A stretch of 64,000 nucleotides of DNA from Ignavibacterium sp. (GTDB lineage: Bacteria > Bacteroidota > Ignavibacteria > Ignavibacteriales > Ignavibacteriaceae), in the NCBI GenBank assembly GCA_025056745.1, contig JANWVQ010000091.1:60864-124863 (forward strand), written 5' to 3'. This document shows positions 39,592 to 48,055 of the stretch, in pieces. How positions within the stretch are numbered: the first letter of the stretch is position 1; every line of letters starts with the position of its first letter. The translations under genes and the position numbers were made by a program. A model generated the notes under the pieces. That model did not search any database. It saw only the letters and a program-made list of their open reading frames with translations, and had not been told where the DNA came from.

Positions 39592-42500
39592 ATGGAAAGA
39601 AAAAAAGTAACAATAGATGGTAATGAAGCCGCTGCGTATGTGGCTTTTCATACTAATGAAGTTATTGCAATATATCCTATTACCCCATCTTCAAATATGG
39701 CTGAGTGGTGTGATGCTTGGTCAGCAGCAGGAATGAAAAACATTTGGGGAGTTACTCCAACTGTTACAGAACTTCAAAGTGAAGGCGGAGCCGCTGGGGC
39801 TGTACACGGTTCATTACAAAGCGGAGCGCTTACAACTACATTCACTGCTGCTCAAGGATTGTTGTTAATGATCCCTAATATGTACAAAATTGCTGGTGAA
39901 TTAACGCCAACAGTATTCCACGTCTCTGCTCGGTCAATTGCTGCTCAGGCACTTTCAATATTCGGTGATCATTCAGATGTTATGGCAGTTAGACAAACAG
40001 GATTTGCACTTCTATCCTCTGGTTCTGTTCAGGAGGTAATGGACTTTGCTCTTATAGCTCAAGCATCAACATTGGAGTCAAGGATTCCTTTCTTACACTT
40101 TTTTGACGGTTTTAGAACTTCACACGAAGTTATGAAAATTGAAGAGTTGACAAAAGATGATATGAGATTTATGCTAAACGATGATTTAATTATTGCCCAT
40201 AGAAATCGAGCTCTATCTCCAGACCATCCTGTAATCAGGGGAACAGCACAAAATCCAGATGTTTATTTTCAAGGTAGAGAAACTGTAAATCCATTTTATC
40301 TTGCTTGTCCTAACATAGTCCAAAAACAAATGGATAAGTTCGCACAGCTTACAGGAAGACAATATAAACTATTTGAATATGTTGGACATCCCGAAGCTGA
40401 AAGAATAATAATCTTAATGGGTTCTGCTACTCAAACAGTTGAAGAAACAGTTGATTATTTGGTTTCCAAAGGAGAAAAAGTTGGAGCAATCAAAGTTAGA
40501 TTATATAGGCCATTTTCAGTTGAACACTTCATTAATTCAATTCCTAAGTCAGTTAAATCAATTGCTGTATTAGATAGATGCAAGGAGCCGGGAAGTGCTG
40601 GTGAACCTCTGTATTTGGACGTGGTAAATGCAATTTCAGAAAAATATATTAATGGCGAGTTGAATTTTGCTTTCCCGAAAATAGTTGGTGGAAGATACGG
40701 ACTTTCATCAAAAGAATTTACCCCAGGAATGGTTAAAGCAATTTTCGATAACTTGTCATTAGAAAAACCTAAAAATCATTTTACTATAGGAATTATAGAT
40801 GATGTTACTAATACAAGTTTAGAATACGATCCGAATTTCTCTGTTGAAGATCCTTTAACTTTCAGGGGTAAATTTTATGGACTTGGTGCTGATGGAACTG
40901 TTGGTGCTAACAAGAACTCGATTAAAATTATTGGTGAAGGAACAGATTATTACGCTCAGGGATATTTTGTTTATGACTCGAAAAAGTCAGGTTCAATAAC
41001 AGTATCGCATTTAAGATTTGGCCCTAAACCTATAAAGTCAACTTATCTAATAAACAAAGCAAACTTTATAGCCTGTCATCAACAAGTGTTCTTAGAAAAA
41101 CTTGATATGTTACAAGATGCTGTTGAGGGGGCAACATTCTTACTTAATACTCAAGTGCCAAAAGATAAAGTTTGGGATTCATTGCCAGAAAAAGTTCAGC
41201 GTGATTTAATAGAAAAGAAGATGAAGTTCTATATTATTGATGCTTATAAAGTTGCTCAGGAAACAGGTATGGGTGTCAGAATAAATACAACAATGCAAAC
41301 TTGTTTCTTCGCAATTTCAAATATCTTTCCAAAAGAAGAAGCAATTAAACTGATTAAAGATTCGATCAAAAAGACATACGGTGCAAAAGGCGACAAGATT
41401 GTTCAGATGAATTTTGAAGCTGTCGATAAGACTTTAGATAATTTGTTTGAAGTACCTGTGCCAGATAAAATTACAAGTAATATTAAACTTCAACCAGCAA
41501 TTCAAGGTGATGCTCCTGAATTTGTTAGAGAAGTATTAGCAAAAATTATTGAAGGGAAAGGCGATTCAATTCCTGTCAGCAAAATGCCCGTTGATGGAAC
41601 CTTCCCTCTTTCTTCAGCAAGATATGAAAAAAGAAATATTGCATTAGAAGTTCCTGTTTGGGATCCAGAAACTTGTATCCAATGTAACAAATGCGTGATG
41701 GTATGTCCTCACGCTACAATAAGGGCAAAAATATTTACAGAGGATACTGTCAAAAATGCACCTCCAACTTTCAAATACACAAAGTTCAGATCAAAAGATT
41801 ATGGTGATAACTTATTATACTCCTTGCAAGTGGCAGTAGAAGACTGCACTGGTTGTGCATTATGCGTCGATGTATGCCCTGCTAAGAATAAAAAAGAGAC
41901 TCGATTAAAAGCAATAAATATGCAACCACAACTCCCACTTAGGGAGACAGAAAGAATAAACTGGGAATTTTTCTTCAACATACCAGACCTTGATAGAAGA
42001 AAAGTTGCAATAACAAAAGTCAAAGATTCACAATTCTTGCAACCACTGTTTGAATTCTCTGGAGCTTGTGCAGGATGTGGCGAGACTCCTTATGTAAAAT
42101 TAGTTACTCAACTCTTTGGTGATAGAGCCTTAATTGCAAATGCAACAGGTTGTTCATCTATCTATGGTGGTAATTTACCAACTACTCCATATTCAACTGA
42201 TAAGAATGGCAGAGGTCCGACTTGGTCAAATTCACTATTTGAAGATAACGCTGAATTTGGTTATGGATTCAGACTAGCAATTGATAAGCATAATCATCAA
42301 GCAAAAGATTTGTTGATCAAATTAGCGAATGATATAGGTGAAACCCTTGTATCTGAATTAATAAATGCACAACAAAGAGATGAATCAGATATTTATGAGC
42401 AAAGAGAAAGAGTCGAAATTCTAAAGAAAAAATTAAATGAATTATTAAAATCAAATTCCAACGGAAAGAGCGAAGACATTAAACATCTATTAAGCATTGC

Positions 42501-43176
42501 TGATTATCTTGTTAAAAAGAGTGTCTGGATAATTGGTGGTGATGGTTGGGCTTATGACATTGGATATGGAGGATTAGATCACGTTCTTGCAAGTGGAGCA
42601 AACGTTAATATGTTAGTATTAGATACAGAGGTTTATTCAAATACAGGTGGACAAAGCTCCAAAGCGACTCCAAGGGGTGCTGTTGCAAAATTTGCAGCTG
42701 CTGGAAAACCTGCTGGTAAAAAAGACCTTGGCCTAATGGCTATGAGTTATGGTAATGTATATGTTGCTAGGGTTGCTATGGGTGCAAATGATCAGCATAC
42801 ACTTAGAGCTTTCATAGAAGCAGAAGCTTACGAAGGACCTTCGCTAATTATTGCTTATAGTCATTGTATAGCTCACGGAATAAATATGGCTACTGCTATG
42901 AATAATCAAAAAGCTGCGGTTGATTCAGGTTATTGGCCGTTATATAGATACAATCCTGAATTAGCTAAAGAAGGTAAAAATCCATTTAAACTAGAATCAA
43001 AAGGTTTAAAGATTCCATTGAAAGATTACGCATATATGGAAACAAGATATAAGATGTTAACTAAATCTCATCCTGAACTTGCTGAAAAACTTATCAAAGA
43101 AGCTCAGGAAGATGTGATTAGACGATGGAAAGAATATGAAAGAATGGCTGCTTGGGAGCCAGAAAAATCTAATTGA
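39592..43176 (+). CDS. nifJ: pyruvate:ferredoxin (flavodoxin) oxidoreductase
   Basis: 1194 aa; VTIDGNEAAAYVAFHTNEVIAIYPITPSSNMAEW; two 4Fe-4S clusters (CIQCNKCVMVCPH, CTGCALCVDVCPA); TPP domain GDGWAYDIGYGGLDHVLASGANVNMLVLDTEVYSNTGGQSSKATPRGAVAKFAAAGK. Confidence 0.98.
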   Translation: MERKKVTIDGNEAAAYVAFHTNEVIAIYPITPSSNMAEWCDAWSAAGMKNIWGVTPTVTELQSEGGAAGAVHGSLQSGALTTTFTAAQGLLLMIPNMYKIAGELTPTVFHVSARSIAAQALSIFGDHSDVMAVRQTGFALLSSGSVQEVMDFALIAQASTLESRIPFLHFFDGFRTSHEVMKIEELTKDDMRFMLNDDLIIAHRNRALSPDHPVIRGTAQNPDVYFQGRETVNPFYLACPNIVQKQMDKFAQLTGRQYKLFEYVGHPEAERIIILMGSATQTVEETVDYLVSKGEKVGAIKVRLYRPFSVEHFINSIPKSVKSIAVLDRCKEPGSAGEPLYLDVVNAISEKYINGELNFAFPKIVGGRYGLSSKEFTPGMVKAIFDNLSLEKPKNHFTIGIIDDVTNTSLEYDPNFSVEDPLTFRGKFYGLGADGTVGANKNSIKIIGEGTDYYAQGYFVYDSKKSGSITVSHLRFGPKPIKSTYLINKANFIACHQQVFLEKLDMLQDAVEGATFLLNTQVPKDKVWDSLPEKVQRDLIEKKMKFYIIDAYKVAQETGMGVRINTTMQTCFFAISNIFPKEEAIKLIKDSIKKTYGAKGDKIVQMNFEAVDKTLDNLFEVPVPDKITSNIKLQPAIQGDAPEFVREVLAKIIEGKGDSIPVSKMPVDGTFPLSSARYEKRNIALEVPVWDPETCIQCNKCVMVCPHATIRAKIFTEDTVKNAPPTFKYTKFRSKDYGDNLLYSLQVAVEDCTGCALCVDVCPAKNKKETRLKAINMQPQLPLRETERINWEFFFNIPDLDRRKVAITKVKDSQFLQPLFEFSGACAGCGETPYVKLVTQLFGDRALIANATGCSSIYGGNLPTTPYSTDKNGRGPTWSNSLFEDNAEFGYGFRLAIDKHNHQAKDLLIKLANDIGETLVSELINAQQRDESDIYEQRERVEILKKKLNELLKSNSNGKSEDIKHLLSIADYLVKKSVWIIGGDGWAYDIGYGGLDHVLASGANVNMLVLDTEVYSNTGGQSSKATPRGAVAKFAAAGKPAGKKDLGLMAMSYGNVYVARVAMGANDQHTLRAFIEAEAYEGPSLIIAYSHCIAHGINMATAMNNQKAAVDSGYWPLYRYNPELAKEGKNPFKLESKGLKIPLKDYAYMETRYKMLTKSHPELAEKLIKEAQEDVIRRWKEYERMAAWEPEKSN

Positions 43177-43214
43177 TGATTTCATAAGGAAATAAAATAA
43201 CAAAGGAAATTAAA

Positions 43215-44204
43215 ATGGATATTACAACAACTTATCTTGGATTGAAGTTAAAGTCACCGATAGTTCCTTCTGCAGGTCCTTTATCGGAAAAGATTTCAAA
43301 TATTAGGGAAATGGAAGATGCTGGTGCTGGTGCAGTTGTTTTATACTCAATTTTTGAAGAGCAAATTGAACACGAACAGTTTGAACTCGACTATCATACT
43401 TCAATACATTCAGAAAGCTATGCAGAAGCAACTAGTTACTTCCCAGAGCCATTTGAATTCAAAGCAGGACCAGAGGAATATCTAGAACACATTAGAAAAG
43501 CTAAAGAAGCTGTCAACATTCCGATCATTGCAAGTCTTAATGGAAAATCCTTAGGTGGATGGACTGAGTATGCAAAATTAATCGAGCAGGCTGGTGCAGA
43601 CGCATTAGAGTTAAACATTTATATCCTCCCTACTGATATTCATAAATCCGGAAATGCAGTTGAACAAATGTATATTGATATAATTAAAGCAGTGAGGTCT
43701 TCAGTAAAAATTCCAATAGCAGTAAAAATGCATCCATTTTTCACATCAACTGCTAATGTTGCATCTAATTTCGTTAAGGCTGGTGCAAATGGTTTAGTTT
43801 TATTCAACAGATTTTATCAACCGGATATTGATTTAGAAAAATTAGAAGTTGTTCCAAATGTTCTACTTAGTACACCGATGGCGATGCGATTACCTTTAAG
43901 ATGGATTGCTATTCTTTATAATAGAGTTAATGCGGATTTAGCTGCTACAAGTGGTATTTATAATGCTTCAGATGTTATAAAAATGATAATGGCTGGAGCA
44001 AAAGTTACTCAAATGCTATCTTGTTTATTAAAATTTGGAATATCTCATATTGCTGATGTAATTTCAGAAATGAAAACTTGGATGGAAGAAAAAGAATATG
44101 AATCTCTATCGATGATGCGCGGTAGTATGAGTTATATGAATGTTGATGACCCTTCAAAATTTGAACGCGCAAACTATATGAAAATCCTTCATTCTTATAA
44201 ATAA
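43215..44204 (+). CDS. dihydroorotate dehydrogenase-like protein
   Basis: TTYLGLKLKSPIVPSAGPLSEKISNIREMEDAGAGAVVLYSIFEEQI; ADALELNIY; IPIAVKMHPFF. Confidence 0.9.
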   Translation: MDITTTYLGLKLKSPIVPSAGPLSEKISNIREMEDAGAGAVVLYSIFEEQIEHEQFELDYHTSIHSESYAEATSYFPEPFEFKAGPEEYLEHIRKAKEAVNIPIIASLNGKSLGGWTEYAKLIEQAGADALELNIYILPTDIHKSGNAVEQMYIDIIKAVRSSVKIPIAVKMHPFFTSTANVASNFVKAGANGLVLFNRFYQPDIDLEKLEVVPNVLLSTPMAMRLPLRWIAILYNRVNADLAATSGIYNASDVIKMIMAGAKVTQMLSCLLKFGISHIADVISEMKTWMEEKEYESLSMMRGSMSYMNVDDPSKFERANYMKILHSYK

Positions 44205-44223
44205 TTTTCAAATTAAAATTTTC

Positions 44224-44266
44224 AAGTCACCTTTTGCTTTTAATTGAAGCAAGGTGACTTTTTTAT
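44224..44266 (+). terminator. Rho-independent terminator after DHOD-like gene
   Basis: AAGTCACCTTTTGCTT-TTAATTG-AAGCAAGGTGACTT then TTTTATTTT (small bulge). Confidence 0.9.
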
Positions 44267-44350
44267 TTTATAAAAATTTGAGATTATTTCTTTTCTTATG
44301 ATTTTAATGATGTAATTTTGATGCTTTGAAAAAATAAAAAAGTTACTACT

Positions 44351-45001
44351 ATGAAAATATCTTACTCTAACTTAAAATCTGAATACCTAGATTCGTTGGT
44401 CAAAATTCACAGAGAAACATTCAAAGATCATTTCAATTCTCGTCTTGGGAATTTTTATACAAGAGAATATCTGAAATGGCTTAATAATAAAAACGAATTT
44501 GACAGTTTTATCTTATGTGCAGTAGATGAAGAAGAAAAAAGAGTAATTGGTTACATTTGTGGCGCTCGTTTGGGTTTTCAAACTAAAATGAATCGAGATT
44601 TGCTTTTCCCCACAGTGATTTCTTTTCTTACAAAACCATATCTTTTTTTTGATAAAAGATTTTTTCTTTTTTTGGCTCCTAAATTCAGAACTTTAATTGG
44701 AAAAGATGAATATAAACAGATAAAAAATTACGAGTCGAATCTAAAGCAACCGATTTATAGTGTAATTAGTTTTGGAATTGACTCAAATTACAAATCTGGA
44801 ATGAACCTCGGATTTTTAATACTTGAAGATTTATACAAAAAATTTTTTGAAGAATTAAAAAAGAGAAATGTAGGAACTGTCAGAGCCACAATAAGAAAGA
44901 ACAACAATAACATAATCAAATACTATCAAATGAAAAAGTGGACACTATCACCGATTGAAGGTGATAGTCAAACAATATTTTTCTACAAGGAAATTAATTG
45001 A
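44351..45001 (+). CDS. GNAT family N-acetyltransferase
   Basis: VIGYICGARLGF; FGIDSNYKSGMNLGFLILEDLYKKFFEELKKRNVGTVRATIRKNNNNIIKYYQMKKW. Confidence 0.82.
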   Translation: MKISYSNLKSEYLDSLVKIHRETFKDHFNSRLGNFYTREYLKWLNNKNEFDSFILCAVDEEEKRVIGYICGARLGFQTKMNRDLLFPTVISFLTKPYLFFDKRFFLFLAPKFRTLIGKDEYKQIKNYESNLKQPIYSVISFGIDSNYKSGMNLGFLILEDLYKKFFEELKKRNVGTVRATIRKNNNNIIKYYQMKKWTLSPIEGDSQTIFFYKEIN

Positions 45002-46665
45002 AAATAATCTGGTAGCTCAAAATCTTTTTTTGTAATATCCAAAGCCCACGAATTTTCTTTCACTTCTTCAAAACCATAATTTTTATAAACGTTTCGGCAA
45101 GGTTCATTTTTTGGTGTTGGAATAATATCAGCAGTTAATGTCTTTATATTTTTTTCTTTTGCTTTGTTTACAATAAAATATAAAACTGCATCTTCAATCT
45201 CTCTTCCAATAACTCTACAACTCATTATAAAAGAATCAATATTTATTTTAGAACTTTCATTATAAAATTTCAAAATAAAAACTCCAACAATTCCATTATC
45301 ACCAAATTTATCACTCACTGAAAAGGAATAAATTTCCCATTCATCAGAGTTTCTCATCTGCATTATTTCTGATTCAGTATATCTTTTTGTGGTTGTATTG
45401 AATTGGTTTGTTTTTTGTATCAGTTGAACTATGCGAGGGAATGTAAAATCATCAATTTTTTTGATCTCAACCTTCATATTCAAAGAGCGTAAGTAATCCT
45501 TAATATTTGAAAAAGATTCCTCCTGTTTTTTCCTTTCGAAATTTAATCTGTATGATTCATTTCTTTTAAAGTCGTCGTCAGTAAGTTTGTGAAAGTTAAA
45601 GTAATCTAACTCACTTATGAAAATAGTGTAGAGAGAAGGATCATCAGGTAAATCTGGAACTTCAACTTGAGGTAGTTGCTGTTTAATTAACTCTCTTTCA
45701 AATTTGGAGTCATCGAGGAAAACTAAACTATCTAATCCAATATTCAATTCTTTCGCAATTTCGATAATGTTTTCAACCTTGTTATTCCAATTTATTTTTT
45801 TTACTGCAAAATGCTCAGGTTTAAGAATCATATAGGGATGTTTTTCAAAAACTAAATTGACAACATTTTCAGAGTTTTTGCTACATATTGCCAACAGTAT
45901 TCCTTGATTGTATAGTTTTAGTAAATAAGATTGAAAGTCGTAAAAGGCTTTTCCAATTCCATCATTACTTAGTTTTATGTTTTCAATTCCATCTTGACCA
46001 ATTATGCCGCCCCATAATGTGTTATCTAAATCTACTACAACACATTTTTTTCTGATCCCTAAATAAGATTTGATATGTGAGATATATAAATCAGATAATT
46101 TATCTATGCCTTTTTTATTCCACTTGAATTTTGCGAGATAAAGTAACCTGTAATCAAATAATTCTTTTTGTCCGTATTTATTTATCAGGGCATTTATATC
46201 TATGATTTTTACGTTATGATGTCTTTGTTGAATTTCGATCAGTCTGCTGTTTAATTTACTAATAAGCTCTTCAAGATTAAAAAAATTATACTCTAACGTT
46301 CCAAAGTTAAAAGTTGAATCAAGATAAAAATTATCAATAAAGATTGTAGAATTTTTAAGTTTCTCAGAAATAATTTCAAAGGATTGAAAGACTTGTTCAA
46401 TTTGGTTTGAGACGTTTTCAGTAATTGGAGGATTATTTTTTAAGTCAAAATTGTTTGCAAAATAGTTATTCAAATCAATGCTAATAAAAACAATTTCTGG
46501 ACTTTTTGTATACAATTCAGATTCGGGATTAAAGATTTGTTGAGAGTATTGATTAAAACCGGGGTAGATAATATTAAACTCAATTTGAAATTCAATTAAT
46601 TTCTTTCTAAGTGATTCAAAAATAAATTCGATTGAATAATTCGAGAGGAAATAAATATTAAGCAT
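44983..46665 (-). CDS. HAD-IIIC family phosphatase, FkbH-like
   Basis: CVVVDLDNTLWGGIIGQDGIENIKLSNDG; LAICSKNSENVVNLVFEKHPYMILKPEHFAVKKINWNNKVENI; FLDDSKFERELIKQQLPQVEVPDLPDDP; C-terminal GNAT-like region. Confidence 0.93.
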   Translation of the reverse strand: MLNIYFLSNYSIEFIFESLRKKLIEFQIEFNIIYPGFNQYSQQIFNPESELYTKSPEIVFISIDLNNYFANNFDLKNNPPITENVSNQIEQVFQSFEIISEKLKNSTIFIDNFYLDSTFNFGTLEYNFFNLEELISKLNSRLIEIQQRHHNVKIIDINALINKYGQKELFDYRLLYLAKFKWNKKGIDKLSDLYISHIKSYLGIRKKCVVVDLDNTLWGGIIGQDGIENIKLSNDGIGKAFYDFQSYLLKLYNQGILLAICSKNSENVVNLVFEKHPYMILKPEHFAVKKINWNNKVENIIEIAKELNIGLDSLVFLDDSKFERELIKQQLPQVEVPDLPDDPSLYTIFISELDYFNFHKLTDDDFKRNESYRLNFERKKQEESFSNIKDYLRSLNMKVEIKKIDDFTFPRIVQLIQKTNQFNTTTKRYTESEIMQMRNSDEWEIYSFSVSDKFGDNGIVGVFILKFYNESSKINIDSFIMSCRVIGREIEDAVLYFIVNKAKEKNIKTLTADIIPTPKNEPCRNVYKNYGFEEVKENSWALDITKKDFELPDYFQLISL

Positions 46666-46670
46666 AAAAT

Positions 46671-46925
46671 TTATTTTTCATTACCATTCGTTTTTAAATC
46701 GATCAGTTTTTGCAAATCACCTACATTTTTTATTGAAAGAATTTCTTCTGTTAAAAATTTAATACCATACTCTTCTTCAATTGAGAGAAAAATGGTAAAA
46801 TTTTTAAGAGAGTCCCATCCCGGGACTTCGCTTGCAAGAGTTTCTTCTTTTATATCGAAATCGGATAAGTTGAGTTCCTTTAAAATTATGCTTTTAAGTT
46901 TTTCAGATATCATTAGAACTTTCAA
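46671..46925 (-). CDS. acyl carrier protein-like
   Basis: 84 aa; GWDSLKNFTIFLSIEEEYGIKFLTEEILSIKNVGDLQKLI, with the phosphopantetheine-type DSL serine. Confidence 0.88.
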   Translation of the reverse strand: MKVLMISEKLKSIILKELNLSDFDIKEETLASEVPGWDSLKNFTIFLSIEEEYGIKFLTEEILSIKNVGDLQKLIDLKTNGNEK

Positions 46926-47035
46926 ATAATTATTTTTACTAACTGAAAAATAATTCTAAATATTTTGTTCATCAATTCAGAAACAGCAAAGTTCTATTAA
47001 AATCTTTTTTATTTATGAGCATAAATGAGGCAAAA

Positions 47036-47422
47036 ATGAATTTGAAATTTCACCACCTTGGGATAGTAGTAGAGTCAATTGAACAATATGAAAAGCAAAT
47101 GATATATTTAGAAAAAATCTCAGAGGTAGATGATGGATTACAAAACTCAAAGTTAGCTTTATATAAAAATTTTAATGATTCTTTTATCGAATTAATAGAG
47201 CCATTAAATCCAAACTCGACTTCTTATAATTCTTTGAAAAAATTTGGAAATCATCTTAATCATATTTGTTATGAAACAACTTCATTTGAGCAAATAGAAA
47301 AACTTATGTTTGATAAAAGATTCATTAAAGTTTTTGGTCCCTCACCTGCAAAACTCTTCAATGATCGAAATGTTGTATTCTATATAAATCGTTTCGGTCA
47401 ATTATTAGAATTTTTAATCTAA
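47036..47422 (+). CDS. VOC family protein (methylmalonyl-CoA epimerase-like)
   Basis: LKFHHLGIVVESIEQ; FIELIEPLN; LNHICYETTSFEQ; FGQLLEFL. ATG 47036 has SD GAGG; track start is 47015. Confidence 0.82.
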   Translation: MNLKFHHLGIVVESIEQYEKQMIYLEKISEVDDGLQNSKLALYKNFNDSFIELIEPLNPNSTSYNSLKKFGNHLNHICYETTSFEQIEKLMFDKRFIKVFGPSPAKLFNDRNVVFYINRFGQLLEFLI

Positions 47423-47575
47423 CCAAAGATTTTCTCTAAAAATTCTCATACTTAAGAAAAAATTTAATAATTGTTAATTATTGATTTAAAAACAATTAAA
47501 ATTGAAGCATTTTTAACGCTATCGAATGGCATTTAATATGTTCTTTATTTCTCGAATTCAATATCAGAGGTAATA

Positions 47576-48055
47576 ATGCACGAGAAAATATTTGAAAACT
47601 ACCAGCCAAACGATAGAAGTAGTTTAATTCCTTTACTTCAAGATGTTCAAAATATTTATGGATATTTACCAGAAAATGCACTGAGAGATATTTCTGATTT
47701 TGTCGGTGTTCCTTTGAGCAGAGTTTATGGTGTAGCAACTTTTTATAATCAATTCAGATTAACTCCTCTGGGAAAAAACATTATTCGAGTCTGTAGAGGA
47801 ACTGCTTGTCACGTAAAAAATTCTGCGAATATACTCTATGCGTTAGAAAATGAACTTAAAATTAAAGCGGGAGAAACAACTCGCGATAAGCAGTTCACAT
47901 TAGAAGTAGTTAATTGTATCGGTGCTTGTTCAATTGCACCAGTGATACTTGTTAATGAAGACTATCACGGTAGAATAACAGTAAAAGATATTCCAAAGAT
48001 TTTGAAAAAATATCAGACAATAAAGAAAACTGATAAAGCAGAGGTAACAGAATGA
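47576..48055 (+). CDS. hydC: NADH-dependent [FeFe] hydrogenase, NuoE-like subunit
   Basis: 2Fe-2S motif VCRGTACHVKNSANIL...VVNCIGACSIAPVILVNEDYHGRI; followed by HydB- and HydA-like genes. Confidence 0.9.
   Translation: MHEKIFENYQPNDRSSLIPLLQDVQNIYGYLPENALRDISDFVGVPLSRVYGVATFYNQFRLTPLGKNIIRVCRGTACHVKNSANILYALENELKIKAGETTRDKQFTLEVVNCIGACSIAPVILVNEDYHGRITVKDIPKILKKYQTIKKTDKAEVTE

Noticed and set aside
47459-47490. AT-only inverted repeat AATAATT-GTT-AATTATT upstream of hydC as a regulator site
   Set aside because: Seven A/T pairs are expected by chance in this composition; not reported as a feature.
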